A stretch of DNA of 51,571 bases from Methanosphaera sp. Its GTDB lineage: Archaea; Methanobacteriota; Methanobacteria; Methanobacteriales; Methanobacteriaceae. The stretch's first letter is position 1; every line of letters begins with the position of its first letter. The stretch spans positions 1 through 51,571 of the forward strand of contig JAFRMD010000072.1 of NCBI GenBank assembly GCA_017430835.1. The letters are read 5' to 3'. The translations under genes and the position numbers were made by a program. Shown one piece after another: positions 9,761 to 18,357 of this stretch. The notes beneath the pieces were generated by a model. That model had not been told where the DNA came from and did no database searches. It saw only the letters and a program-made list of their open reading frames with translations.

Positions 9761-10341
9761 GAACAATCTCCATTTATACCTGTTTAATAAAAGATAGAAC
9801 TTTATGTTTATTTTAATTGAAAATTTACTTTTCTATTTTAAGATTGATTAATCAAATAATACCCCTAATTATTAAGGATATTATGACATTTTAATAAAAT
9901 ATCAATAATTCAATAAGACTTGAATAAATTAAGTCATTATAAAATTAATTATTCACATTACAATCCAAAATAAAAATATAAAGAGGTTTAGCATTTACTT
10001 TGATTAACAAAATATTTTATCGTTAACCTTATGATTATATTATTTTCCAGATTATTTAAAGTTTTTTAACTTTTTATACGCTATTTAAACTTTTGAGAGT
10101 TTAAAAAAAATTTTTTTTCGTTCTACTAGACTGAAAAATGAAAAATAGCATAAAACATAGGAATATCCTTTCTAATGTAGTGGAAAATATTTAATAAACC
10201 TATCAAAACTAGATAATTTAAGTAAATTTTTCACTAAAAATGAAAGTATTTACTGATAAAATTCAAATCAAATATTTAATAATATAAAAACGAATTAGTT
10301 ATGAAAAATTAATAAATAAAAGAAAAAAAGCATTAGAGGTA
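9761..10341. other. Gene-free AT-rich region upstream of the Ig-repeat protein gene
   Basis: No open frame with a plausible start signal was found. The segment must contain the minus-strand promoter of the Ig-repeat protein, probably within 9770-9850. Further out it holds A/T runs such as a T-run/A-run inverted pair near 10100-10125 but no clear RNA gene. Its far end carries the terminator of the next gene. Confidence 0.4.
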
Positions 10342-10361
10342 CTACTTATTAGTTTCTAATG
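10322..10361 (-). terminator. Terminator of the small secreted protein gene, overlapping its 3' end
   Basis: On the minus strand a 7-bp perfect stem (CATTAGA at 355-361 paired with TCTAATG at 331-337, last three digits of position) surrounds the stop codon. It is followed at once by a seven-base T-run (10323-10329). Hairpin plus U-run is typical of an intrinsic-type stop. Confidence 0.55.
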
Positions 10362-10794
10362 TATCAATTATTTGTGTAACTGGATTGGCCTCATACTCCG
10401 GTATTATTTGATCTTCATATAAATTTAATGTAATAATATACGTTTGACCATTCTTTTTAAAAGTGTATACGCAACTGTTTACACCTTCCTTATAATAATT
10501 TTGTTGGTTAATTTTTGCACCATTATGAGTATAATTCCTTTCTCCAATAAAAGTATAACCATTATTGATACGAGCAACTTTTGCTTTAGAAGTACTGATT
10601 ATTGGACCTTCATACATTGTCATTACGTATTCGCCATTAGATAGTACAATTTGATTTCCTCTTTCTGAGAGCGAATATCCATCAGGTAGTGAAAAGGTTG
10701 AATTTCCTACAACAAAAGTGTCAGCATAAGTAGCTGAGATACAACAAAGAGTTAAAAGAAACAATCCTAAAATGATAGCTGATTTAAATTTCAT
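10342..10794 (-). CDS. Small secreted protein of unknown function
   Basis: The 150-residue product has a clear signal peptide (AIILGLFLLTLCCISATYA) and a compact exported part of about 125 residues. The exported part starts TFVVGNSTFSLPDGYSLSERG and contains YTFIGERNYTHNGAKINQQNYY, which suggests beta strands. Two Cys lie in the signal region (LTLCC), but the context does not match a lipobox well. The start has GGTGATG directly upstream. The gene is monocistronic, with its own terminator. No enzyme motif is present; similar small secreted domains in Methanobacteriales are annotated hypothetical. It may be a surface or cell-wall associated factor, but that is a guess from location only. Confidence 0.6.
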   Translation of the reverse strand: MKFKSAIILGLFLLTLCCISATYADTFVVGNSTFSLPDGYSLSERGNQIVLSNGEYVMTMYEGPIISTSKAKVARINNGYTFIGERNYTHNGAKINQQNYYKEGVNSCVYTFKKNGQTYIITLNLYEDQIIPEYEANPVTQIIDTLETNK

Positions 10795-11068
10795 AACATC
10801 ACCATCCCATCTTATCCCAAGTTTTATCCAACATAAATTTACATGTTAATACAATTATCATAATTATGCTTAAAACTATAGTTAAATCTATGAATTAACT
10901 TCATATAAATAAATATTGTTAACTTATAAACTGTGGTAAATTGTTGAAAAGCTTTACAGTTAAATTATTATTATAATTCAATATGTACTTTATCAAAGCT
11001 AATTTTCTATACAAACAATTATCTAAGTATAATTAAATAATGATATACAGAAGTAAGTGGTGATACTT

Positions 11069-12283
11069 TTGGAAAAATTTAAGAATAATATGCTGTTGTT
11101 ATCATACACCATACTAATCGGGATTATATCTGGAATAATCATTTGGAGTTTTATAAAGATAATGGACTTGGGAATTAATTTCTTTTGGGGATATTTACCT
11201 GAACTGATTACCTTCAAATATTATACCATAATAATCTGTTTGATGGGTGGATTAATAATTGGATTATGGAAACATAAATTTGGTGATAGTCCTGAGGAAC
11301 TAAATGAAGTAATTAAAAAAGTTAAAAAAGATCACCGTTACTCATATAACAATTTTTTTCCATCCATTATTTCCTCTTTGTTACCATTAATAATAGGTGC
11401 TAGTGTTGGACCAGAAGCTGGATTGACTGGAATTATCGCTGGGCTATGCACTTGGGTGGCAGATAAGTTAAAGACATTCAATAATGAAATAGAAGAATTA
11501 ACTAGTATAGGCATTACGGCTACTTTAGGAACAATATTTGGTTCACCCATTTTTGGTTTTGTTGAACCTCTAGAAAATGAGGAAGACAGCAAATTACCAA
11601 AAACATCTAAAAATATTTTGTATTTTGTAGCCATACTAAGTTCTTTTGGAATCTTCTTCCTTTTGAATCATCTAACCCATACTCAAAGTGGATTACATAC
11701 TATTGGAACTACAACATTAGCAAATATAAACTATTTCCACATAGTGTTGTTAATTATTTTAGGAATACTTCTTGGTTATTTCTATTTTATAAGCAATAAA
11801 GTTGTGAAACTATTATTCCGAAATTTAAAAAACAAGCATATTATTAAAGGGATTGTTGGAGGATTGCTTCTCGGCATTACAGGAAGCGTACTGCCCTTAA
11901 CAATGTTTTCTGGAGAAGAACAAATTTATTTACTTGTCGAAAATGGTGCGCAGATAGGATTAATTATCCTTATTTTAACAAGCATTATAAAAATAGTTTT
12001 AACAAACCTTTGTATTGAAAGTGGACTAAAAGGAGGACACTTTTTCCCAATGATATTTTCGGGAACAGCCATGGGTTATGCTATAAGCATCATACTGAAT
12101 ATGGATCCAATAATTTCAATGTCTATAGTCACTACTTCATTCATTGCCAACATTCTGCAAAAGCCTATTGCAGTAGTACTACTGTTAATGATTATTTTTC
12201 CAGCAAAATTAATACCATTAATGTTAGTGACGGCCATAATTTCTTGTTTATTCAAGACTCCGAAAATCTTACAAACTACATGA
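11069..12283 (+). CDS. ClC-family chloride channel or H+/Cl- exchanger
   Basis: A polytopic protein of about 404 residues with ten or more hydrophobic helices. The ClC selectivity motifs are recognisable: GASVGPEAG near residues 110-118 stands for the GREGP motif, with the usual Arg replaced by Val. GLKGGHFFPMIF stands for the GxFxP motif. The Glu of GPEA is in the position of the gating glutamate. The start is uncertain: TTG at 11069 is preferred because GGTGAT lies four bases before it, while GTG at 11057 would add four residues. The gene is alone on the plus strand. It probably moves chloride or another halide across the membrane; transport mode cannot be read from sequence. Confidence 0.82.
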   Translation: MEKFKNNMLLLSYTILIGIISGIIIWSFIKIMDLGINFFWGYLPELITFKYYTIIICLMGGLIIGLWKHKFGDSPEELNEVIKKVKKDHRYSYNNFFPSIISSLLPLIIGASVGPEAGLTGIIAGLCTWVADKLKTFNNEIEELTSIGITATLGTIFGSPIFGFVEPLENEEDSKLPKTSKNILYFVAILSSFGIFFLLNHLTHTQSGLHTIGTTTLANINYFHIVLLIILGILLGYFYFISNKVVKLLFRNLKNKHIIKGIVGGLLLGITGSVLPLTMFSGEEQIYLLVENGAQIGLIILILTSIIKIVLTNLCIESGLKGGHFFPMIFSGTAMGYAISIILNMDPIISMSIVTTSFIANILQKPIAVVLLLMIIFPAKLIPLMLVTAIISCLFKTPKILQTT

Positions 12284-12571
12284 TATTTAATCCGGAATGA
12301 AGAATCAATTATTAATTTTCAAAATCATATCTGTTATTTACTGCTAGTAAAAAATCCATAATTACATTTTACTAAGCAAATTTCCACGTAGTAGACAAAT
12401 ACATAAAAATAGATTTAATAAAAATAATTATATATGCCAGAGGTTACAAATTATCATGTAACGTGGTATTAGGCATCTTACCTATTATGTAGCTAACGCT
12501 TTCCACTACCATAACATGTTTTCATGTTTTGTTAATTTCTGAATGAAAACAATGTTTTTTTCAAACAAATG
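12284..12571. other. Gene-free region with a possible small plus-strand RNA
   Basis: No protein gene is seen on either strand. A TATA-like sequence (AATTATATATG, about 12427-12437) precedes a stretch with several short stems: GTTAC/GTAAC at about 12443-12462, and a 6-bp hairpin AACATG-TTTT-CATGTT at 12513-12528 followed by a T-rich run. It would fit a 70-80 nt transcript ending where the minus-strand mini-ORF transcript from 12637 would also end. On the minus strand another hairpin (about 12545-12575) starts at the mini-ORF stop. Existence of the RNA is unproven. Confidence 0.3.
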
Positions 12572-12637
12572 TTATCTTACAATAGATACAAATGCTTGCA
12601 AGTTTAGTACTGTTATCAGCACTAATACTTCAAACAT
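12572..12637 (-). CDS. Putative 21-residue hydrophobic peptide with a perfect SD
   Basis: The ATG at 12637 is preceded by GAGGAGGTGATTAC; the AGGAGGTGAT part is a full complement of the 16S rRNA 3' end, the strongest such site noticed in the window. The frame encodes only MFEVLVLITVLNLQAFVSIVR and stops with TAA. The pattern (short start, Phe-Glu, then a Leu/Val/Ile-rich helix and a basic end) recalls the small membrane toxins of bacterial type I toxin-antitoxin loci such as the TxpA/BsrG group. A TATA box, TTTAAATA, lies at 12715-12708 on the same strand, about 70 bases upstream. It sits beside a type II toxin cassette. A leader peptide is the main alternative. Confidence 0.4.
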   Translation of the reverse strand: MFEVLVLITVLNLQAFVSIVR

Positions 12638-12707
12638 GTAATCACCTCCTCAAGAGACTATAGAAGAAAAAAAATAAGCTTCTATACAGCATTCTACTTC
12701 TGGATCA

Positions 12708-12715
12708 TATTTAAA
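12708..12715 (-). promoter_or_regulatory. TATA box of the putative mini-ORF transcript
   Basis: On the minus strand the sequence TTTAAATA matches the archaeal TATA consensus exactly. Transcription would start about 25 bases downstream (near 12685), giving a leader of about 45 nt before the SD and ATG at 12637. Confidence 0.4.
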
Positions 12716-12780
12716 GTGGCATAGCCCAACTACTTTATTTGCATGGCACAGACACCATACTAAAAGATTTTTTCATAATA

Positions 12781-12819
12781 AAAAAGTAGGAGAAAAAAAT
12801 AATAAAAAAAAATCTCCTA
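12781..12819 (-). terminator. Possible minus-strand terminator hairpin
   Basis: TAGGAGA (12787-12793) and TCTCCTA (12813-12819) form a 7-bp perfect stem around an A-rich loop. On the minus strand it is followed by a T-run at 12781-12785. It could end transcription coming from the toxin cassette before the mini-ORF promoter. Confidence 0.4.
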
Positions 12820-13087
12820 AAAAAGATATTAACACACATTACTTCCAGACAGTAGCACCCTTTAGGATAATGATTTAAAAAACCACTTATACTATATTGT
12901 TCTTAAGATTATTTAAAGATTTTTAAGAATTAATATATTATTTAGAAGTTTAACGAAGAACTTTTATAAATATTATTGTTCGTTATACCATAAAATAACA
13001 GGACAAAAATTACATAATTATACACATAATATCATTCAAAAAATGAACAAAAATAAAACTAGTTTCATTACCAAAATTAATTAAATA
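12820..13087. other. Gene-free AT-rich spacer
   Basis: No credible gene is seen. One inverted repeat, TTCTTAA (12900-12906) with TTAAGAA (12923-12929), lies inside a very AT-rich block that also contains tandem TTTA/AATA words. No function is supported beyond a possible operator or fold. Confidence 0.35.
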
Positions 13088-13280
13088 AATTGAAAAAGAA
13101 GAAGAAAGATTTTTTGGAGGTTAATTTTTTGAAGAAGTTGGTGTTGAGTTTAGTATGTCTTTAGTTGATGGTATGAAGTCTTTTATTTTTTCTATCTTGT
13201 TTTGTTTTAATTTTTTTATGAATGCTTCTTTTTTTGGTCCAACTAGTGCATATTCTAGTACTTTTGTAGTTTACTTACTT
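13088..13280. repeat. Direct repeat copy 1: duplicated 3' end of lonB
   Basis: This block matches 14400-14592 at a constant offset of 1312 bp with only a few substitutions and a single-base gap near 13267. It covers the last 50 or so lonB codons, the stop codon and about 33 bases downstream of the stop. The two copies bracket the RelE-like toxin cassette. Confidence 0.9.
13121..13280 (-). pseudogene. Truncated copy of the lonB 3' end
   Basis: The fragment keeps the lonB reading frame from about 13266 to a TAA stop at 13121-13123. It encodes [14 protein letters not shown] through the terminal STPTSSKN. There is no start codon or upstream part. Within the in-frame part I count about three base changes against the functional gene (two silent, one Glu-to-Lys), and beyond a one-base deletion near 13267 the similarity fades. 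It is too short to fold as a protease and is best read as a leftover of a duplication or insertion at the lonB end. Confidence 0.85.
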
Positions 13281-13446
13281 AAAAATATTAGTCCGTATTA
13301 AATTATACTCTCTGAACATTTCAACCTAGCCCATAAATATCAAAGTACTTTATTTAAGAAGTTAAAACCCTACATTCAGTTACACTATATTAATAATTCA
13401 ATTTATGATTCAAGCATATAAAACTGATTTTTGAAATAATATACAA
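13281..13446. other. Spacer between the lonB remnant and the toxin gene
   Basis: AT-rich, with no gene on either strand and no good hairpin. It marks the downstream edge of the cassette on the minus strand. Confidence 0.4.
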
Positions 13447-13719
13447 TTATTTGTAAATATCCTTATGGTGCCCATATTTTCTAAAACAAACTATTTTTTT
13501 ATCATGATTAACTTTAAACAATATGACAAATGATTTATTCACATGAACTCTTTTGAATTCCTGAAGAGGTTTTTTTAAATTTTTAAAAGAGGTATCGCCG
13601 AATAAATTGATGGTTTTAAGAATGTCCTTTATTTTATTACAAATATTGTCTTTGGATTTTTGATTTTTAATATCTTCAAACTCTTCTAAAAAATCAGGAT
13701 GATAAACAGGAGTATACAT
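13447..13719 (-). CDS. RelE/ParE-superfamily toxin
   Basis: Ninety residues with the compact RelE layout: an N-terminal strand (YTPVYHPDFLEEFEDI), two helices (about 18-38), then strands with KRVHVNKSFVILFKVNHDKKIVCFRKYGHHKDIYK. Basic residues and the closing YGHHKDIYK are typical of RelE/YoeB-type mRNA interferases that cut mRNA in the ribosome A site; the closing His/Tyr and Arg residues are candidate active-site residues. The start is ATG with GGGAG upstream. It lies 13 bp downstream of the partner gene, so the two form an operon. The pair sits between two copies of the lonB 3' end, which suggests acquisition. Confidence 0.8.
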   Translation of the reverse strand: MYTPVYHPDFLEEFEDIKNQKSKDNICNKIKDILKTINLFGDTSFKNLKKPLQEFKRVHVNKSFVILFKVNHDKKIVCFRKYGHHKDIYK

Positions 13720-13732
13720 TTATAACAACTCC

Positions 13733-14248
13733 CTATTTATAATCCTCTAGATTTATATGAACATAATCTCCATCATCCGTATCTAATAGTTCAGTAGTTA
13801 TTTGATTATCATATCCCCTAAAGTATTTACTTTCTTCAAAATCTTCAATAAAAATATTGTTTTCAAAATAATCTCCCTGTTCTTCAAGTATTTGAGAATA
13901 TCTATCTTTAAAGGATTCATATTCCTTTTTTTCAATCAATTTTTTAATGAATTCTATTTTTTTATCCATAAATTCAAAATACTCATACATTAAATTATAT
14001 ATAAATTCTATATTAATTCTAGAAGATTCTAAATTAAGTACATAGTTAAGCATTCCTTTATAGTCTTCTATTAAACCTTCTTCTTCCTGAGTAAATTTAA
14101 TCTTGAGATATGCAAGATTTCGAGATATTATAAATCCTTTCATCATCACATTAATTAATTTTTGTTCATATAATTTATTCTCTTTAATTTGGAAATATTG
14201 GGGTAAATCCCATAAATAATTGTTATTAATTTTTTCTATACTTTCCAT
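13733..14248 (-). CDS. Acidic protein preceding a RelE-like toxin; candidate atypical antitoxin
   Basis: 171 residues starting at the ATG at 14248, chosen over the GTG at 14257 because GGTGAT lies four bases before the ATG. The protein is rich in Glu, Lys, Tyr and Phe and largely helical (about 1-130), with a short acidic C-terminal part (NQITTELLDTDDGDYVHINL). No ribbon-helix-helix, AbrB, PHD or HTH motif is visible in the N-terminus, which a normal RelB-type antitoxin would show. It is also about twice the usual antitoxin length. Position directly upstream of the toxin argues for a neutralising role, which is inference. It could also be an unrelated cargo gene. Confidence 0.5.
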   Translation of the reverse strand: MESIEKINNNYLWDLPQYFQIKENKLYEQKLINVMMKGFIISRNLAYLKIKFTQEEEGLIEDYKGMLNYVLNLESSRINIEFIYNLMYEYFEFMDKKIEFIKKLIEKKEYESFKDRYSQILEEQGDYFENNIFIEDFEESKYFRGYDNQITTELLDTDDGDYVHINLEDYK

Positions 14249-14399
14249 AACAATCACCCATATACTTATTAATATTTGAAGAGAGATTCTAGTTACTAAT
14301 AATATATCCTTTAATTTATATAAATAGAATGTTTAAGATCTTACAAATATAAATCAAAAAAATGTTTTCACTAGAATTAATATTTTATTTATTTAATTG

Positions 14400-14592
14400 A
14401 ATTCAAAAAGAAGAAGAAAGATTTTTTGGAGGTTAGTTTTTTGAAGAAGTTGGTGTTGAGTTTAGTATGTCTTTAGTTGATGGTATGAAGTCTTTTATTT
14501 TTTCTATCTTGTTTTGTTTTAATTTTTTTATGAATGCTTCTTTTTTTGGTCCAACTAGTGCGTATTCTAGTACTTCTGTTAGTGTGCTTACT
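14400..14592. repeat. Direct repeat copy 2: functional lonB 3' end
   Basis: The partner of the block at 13088-13280. It contains the true lonB C-terminus and stop plus the 33 bases after it. The strong match past the stop codon shows that a DNA segment, not just a coding domain, was duplicated. Confidence 0.9.
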
Positions 14593-16604
14593 GGGATGAT
14601 TTCTATTTTGTCCATGTATCGTTTTTCTATTAGCACATCATCTTTGTTTGATTCTGGTATGAGTACTCGTTTCATTCCTGATTCTGCTGCTGCTTCTATT
14701 TTGTAGGTTACTCCTCCTACTGGTAGTACGTTTCCTCTTACACTAAGTGAACCTGTTAATGCTAGTGTTTGGTCTATTGGTATGTTTTCTATTGCTGAGA
14801 TTATTGCTGTTGCCATTGATACACTTGCACTGTCTCCTTCTACTCCATCGTAGGATTGTACAAATTGTATGTGTATATCATAGTTTGATATGTCTGTTCC
14901 AATACTTTTCTTGATGATTGCTCCTACGTTTTGTACTGCTTCTTTTGCTATGTCTCCAAGTTTTCCTGCTGCAATTATTTTTCCTTCTTCTTTACTTTGT
15001 GATGGTGCTGCTTCTGCTGCTATTGGCAGTACTATTCCACTGGAGTTTCCGATTACTGCTAATCCGTTGATGCATCCTATTGCAGATCCTTGATTTGAGA
15101 ATACACTGTATTCTTTTCTTTGTACTATGTATCTGTCTGCTATTTGTTGTTCTAGGCTTCTTGATTGTTTTTTTGCTTCGTAAACGTGTTCTACTGTTAC
15201 GGCTTCTGCTGATTGTTCTACTGCTACGTCTCCTGCTGCTCTTACAAGTCCACCTAGGTCCCTTAGTTTTAATGTTAATGAGTCTTTTTTGCCTGCTCTT
15301 CTTTGTGCTTCTTTTATTACTTCTGCTACTGCTTCTTTTGTGAAGTGTGGTATTCTTCCATCGTTTTCTACTTCTTGTGCTACGAATTGTCCTAGTTTTT
15401 TACGGTTTTCTGGTGTGTCTTTCATTGTGTCTTTCATGAAGATTTCGTATCCGTATCCTCTTATTCTTGATCTTAGTGCTATGTGCATGTGTTCTAGTAC
15501 TTCCAGGTTTCCTGATGCTACTAATACGAAGTCACATGGTACTGCTTCTGTTCTCACCATTGCTCCACTGCTGTTGTCACTTTGTCCGGTGATTTGGAAT
15601 TGGTGTTCTTGTAGTGCTGTGAGTAGTTGTTGTTGTGTTTTCATGTCCATCGTTCCGATTTCGTCAATGTAGAGTACTCCTTTGTTTGCTTTATGTATCA
15701 TTCCACATTCTACTCTTTCGTGTGCTGGAGTTCCTAGTCCTCCAGATTGGTATGGATCGTGTCTTACGTCTCCGAGTAATGCACCTGCGTGTGCTCCTGT
15801 TGCATCTACAAATGGTGCAAATTTTTTTGCGTCACTGTTTACTAATAGTTTTGGTGCTAGTTGGTTTCCTTTTGGTTTGATTTGATATAATGCGAAGAAT
15901 ACTATTCCTACGGCTATTATTGCTTCTAGGAATTGTCCTGTTACAAATCCTATTGCCATGATTAGTGCAATTATTGCTATTGTTAGTAGGTTTTTTCTTT
16001 CTTCCTGGCTTTTGGTTTTGCTTTTTGTGTTTTCTATTACCTTTATTCCTTGACCTGCCGGCATTACTCCTACTAATGGGTTGTTTGCATCTTCCATATT
16101 AGGATATATCAGTATGTCTTGGAGTTCTTCTGGTGGTAATAATTCAGACATTGCTTTTGCAATCATGGATTTACCTATTCCAGGTTCTCCTATGAGCAAT
16201 ACATTTCTTCTTTGTTTTGCTGCTTTTTTGATTGTTTCTACAGCTTCTTCCTGTCCTATTATTTGGTCTATGAGTAGTTCTGGTATTTCTATGTTTTTTG
16301 TGTCTATGTAGTCTTCAGGGTTTATTTCAGAAACCACGTGGGTTGTTATGTCTTCTTCTTCTTTTTCTTGTTCTTCTGTTGTATCTTCGGTTGTTGTTTC
16401 TTCTGTTGTGTCCCCACTCGTTGTTTCTTCTGTTTGTTCTGTTGTGGTGGTGATTATTTTTTCTGTTGAGTCAATAATTGTGTTTTGTTCTATTGTTTCT
16501 TCTGTTTTGATGTTTGTTTGTTCATCAACTTCTTCTTCAGGTACTGTTATTATTTCTTCTTGGACTATTTCGTTTTCATCTATAAAATTGTTTTCTTCCG
16601 TCAC
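14433..16604 (-). CDS. lonB: Archaeal membrane-bound ATP-dependent protease LonB, with an acidic Thr/Glu-rich N-terminal extension
   Basis: About 723 residues. The AAA+ domain has Walker A GEPGIGKS, two adjacent membrane helices ([18 protein letters not shown] and [15 protein letters not shown]), Walker B VLYIDEIG and a sensor region. The protease domain has the Ser-Lys dyad: Ser in [10 protein letters not shown] and Lys in GVTYKIEAA. This is LonB, which degrades misfolded and membrane proteins. The GTG at 16604 was chosen because GGAGGT lies six bases before it. Residues 1-95 are unusual, with repeated TTE/TEE runs before the conserved domain starts near LIDQIIGQE. The 3' end is duplicated downstream. 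The gene is divergent from cobQ. Confidence 0.95.
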   Translation of the reverse strand: MTEENNFIDENEIVQEEIITVPEEEVDEQTNIKTEETIEQNTIIDSTEKIITTTTEQTEETTSGDTTEETTTEDTTEEQEKEEEDITTHVVSEINPEDYIDTKNIEIPELLIDQIIGQEEAVETIKKAAKQRRNVLLIGEPGIGKSMIAKAMSELLPPEELQDILIYPNMEDANNPLVGVMPAGQGIKVIENTKSKTKSQEERKNLLTIAIIALIMAIGFVTGQFLEAIIAVGIVFFALYQIKPKGNQLAPKLLVNSDAKKFAPFVDATGAHAGALLGDVRHDPYQSGGLGTPAHERVECGMIHKANKGVLYIDEIGTMDMKTQQQLLTALQEHQFQITGQSDNSSGAMVRTEAVPCDFVLVASGNLEVLEHMHIALRSRIRGYGYEIFMKDTMKDTPENRKKLGQFVAQEVENDGRIPHFTKEAVAEVIKEAQRRAGKKDSLTLKLRDLGGLVRAAGDVAVEQSAEAVTVEHVYEAKKQSRSLEQQIADRYIVQRKEYSVFSNQGSAIGCINGLAVIGNSSGIVLPIAAEAAPSQSKEEGKIIAAGKLGDIAKEAVQNVGAIIKKSIGTDISNYDIHIQFVQSYDGVEGDSASVSMATAIISAIENIPIDQTLALTGSLSVRGNVLPVGGVTYKIEAAAESGMKRVLIPESNKDDVLIEKRYMDKIEIIPVSTLTEVLEYALVGPKKEAFIKKLKQNKIEKIKDFIPSTKDILNSTPTSSKN

Positions 16605-16768
16605 ACAAGTACCTCCTTTTTTCATAAAAAAAATTACAGTATACATTTATTTTTTATAATCATTACTAATTTTGTTATTGAATGTATTTATTTATTTTTG
16701 CCTCATTAGTTATTTAAGTAACCAAAAGTATTTAAATATATCAAATCAAATATGATTTAAAAACGATA

Positions 16769-16786
16769 ACTTTTTTACAAAAAAGT
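16769..16786. promoter_or_regulatory. Inverted repeat upstream of cobQ
   Basis: ACTTTTTT and AAAAAAGT form 8-bp perfect arms around a two-base centre, about 50 bp before the cobQ start in the divergent lonB-cobQ promoter region. A TATA-like stretch (TATTTAAATATA) lies at about 16730-16741. The repeat would overlap a transcript start and could be an operator, though A/T-rich arms of this kind also occur by chance. Confidence 0.3.
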
Positions 16787-16836
16787 AACATACAAATATA
16801 GTAACTATTGAAAAACAACAAGGTGGAAATTAAAAA

Positions 16837-18357
16837 ATGAAGTACATAATGTTCCAAGGAACTTCATCAAATGCAGGAAAAACACTAACAGTAGCTGCAT
16901 TATGTAATATATTATCAAGAAGAGGTTACAGAGTAACTCCATTTAAATCACAGAACATGTCATTAAATTCATATACAACTATTGATAATGAAGAAATGTC
17001 AATCGCACAAGTAATGCAAGCTGAAGCAGCCGGTATTGAACCTAACTGTAATATGAATCCTATCCTATTAAAACCTAAAGGTGAATTCTTATCCCAAGTC
17101 ATTGTGCAGGGAAAACCAGCAGGTGACATGAGATTTGACGATTACCAGAATAACTTCAGAGAAGAAGCACTTGCAGCAATTAAAGATTCATTAGAAAAAT
17201 TGAAAGATGACTATGACATTATAATTCTAGAAGGTGCAGGCTCTCCAGCAGAAATAAACATGTATGACAAAGATTTAGCCAATATGTTAATGGCAAGAAT
17301 TACTGATGCAGATGTGGTGCTGGTAGCTGATATTGATCAGGGAGGAGTATTCGCATCAATTGTAGGTACATACTTTTTAATACCTGAAGAAGATAGAAAA
17401 CGCATAAAAGCTGTAATTATTAACAAATTCAGAGGAGAAGCCAGTGTGCTTAAAAGCGGTATAGATAAGGTGGAAGAAATAACAGGCATCCCTATCATTG
17501 GTATAATGCCATTTGACGAAACACTGCACTTACCAGAAGAAGATTCAGCATCCCTTACCACACACCAGTTTAGTGAAAACGAGAAAATAACCATAGGTAC
17601 ATTAAGACTTCCAAAGATTGCTAACTTTACAGATATTGACCCATTAGATTATGAGCAAGATGTAGGTATAAAACTTGTGAGTATCTATGATGACTTTGAA
17701 GGCATTGATGCATTAATAATACCAGGTACACGTAACACAGTAGATGACATTGAAGAGCTTAAAAATTCAGGAGCTTATGAAAAAATTAAGGAACTATCTA
17801 AAGAAATTCCTATTATTGGTATCTGTGGTGGATATCAGATGTTATCTAAAAAGATTTTGGATCCAAACTTTAATGAATCAGAACATGGTTCTGTAGATGG
17901 ATTAGGATTACTGGATATGGAAACAAGATTTGGTGAAACAGAAAAAGTTGTACAGCAAAGCGTTGGAAAAATTGTATCTGACAGTGATATTGGCTTTGAA
18001 AAAGGTACAAAAGTAACAGGTTATGAATTACACGAAGGAATTACAATACTAGGTGAAGATGTGGAGCCATTCATTAAAATAGAAAAAGGTCATGGAAATG
18101 ATTTATCCTGTGAATATGATGGAGCTATAAAAGGTAACGTGTGCGGTACTTACTTCCATGGAATATTCCATAACTTTGAGTTTAGAAGAAAATTTACTGA
18201 TCAATTAAGAATTAAAAAAGGTTTAGAACCATTAGGATTAACTGAAACTGATGACTTCAAAGAATCTAAACGCGTAAATTATAATCAACTTGGTGATTTG
18301 TTTACAGAAAATGTAGACATGTCCTTCTTTGATAAGTTACTGGAAGATTTAAATTAA
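16837..18357 (+). CDS. cobQ: Cobyric acid synthase (adenosylcobyrinate a,c-diamide amidotransferase)
   Basis: This enzyme uses ATP and glutamine to amidate the b, d, e and g carboxylates of adenosylcobyrinate a,c-diamide in cobalamin synthesis. At 506 residues it matches the family length. The N-terminal P-loop-like ligase domain opens with IMFQGTSSNAGKTLTVAALC, and EGAGSPAEINM follows near residue 130. The C-terminal class I glutamine amidotransferase domain has the catalytic Cys330 in GICGGYQM and His441 in GTYFHGIFHN. The ATG has AAGGTGG upstream. The last 4 bases overlap the convergent VWA protein gene. A methanogen needs much cobamide for methyl transfer, consistent with the cbiJ fragment at the window start. 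Confidence 0.97.
   Translation: MKYIMFQGTSSNAGKTLTVAALCNILSRRGYRVTPFKSQNMSLNSYTTIDNEEMSIAQVMQAEAAGIEPNCNMNPILLKPKGEFLSQVIVQGKPAGDMRFDDYQNNFREEALAAIKDSLEKLKDDYDIIILEGAGSPAEINMYDKDLANMLMARITDADVVLVADIDQGGVFASIVGTYFLIPEEDRKRIKAVIINKFRGEASVLKSGIDKVEEITGIPIIGIMPFDETLHLPEEDSASLTTHQFSENEKITIGTLRLPKIANFTDIDPLDYEQDVGIKLVSIYDDFEGIDALIIPGTRNTVDDIEELKNSGAYEKIKELSKEIPIIGICGGYQMLSKKILDPNFNESEHGSVDGLGLLDMETRFGETEKVVQQSVGKIVSDSDIGFEKGTKVTGYELHEGITILGEDVEPFIKIEKGHGNDLSCEYDGAIKGNVCGTYFHGIFHNFEFRRKFTDQLRIKKGLEPLGLTETDDFKESKRVNYNQLGDLFTENVDMSFFDKLLEDLN

Noticed and set aside
10027..12950. Shared word AGATTATTTAAAG near 10050 and 12906, considered as a dispersed element
   Set aside because: Only 13 bp match in extremely A/T-rich sequence, and the surrounding bases differ.
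12284..13446. CRISPR or tandem repeat array in the long gap near the toxin cassette
   Set aside because: No regular repeats with spacers of constant length were seen.
15080..16709. Leu/Ser-rich open frames on the plus strand across lonB
   Set aside because: These are shadows of the lonB coding strand, with no start signals.
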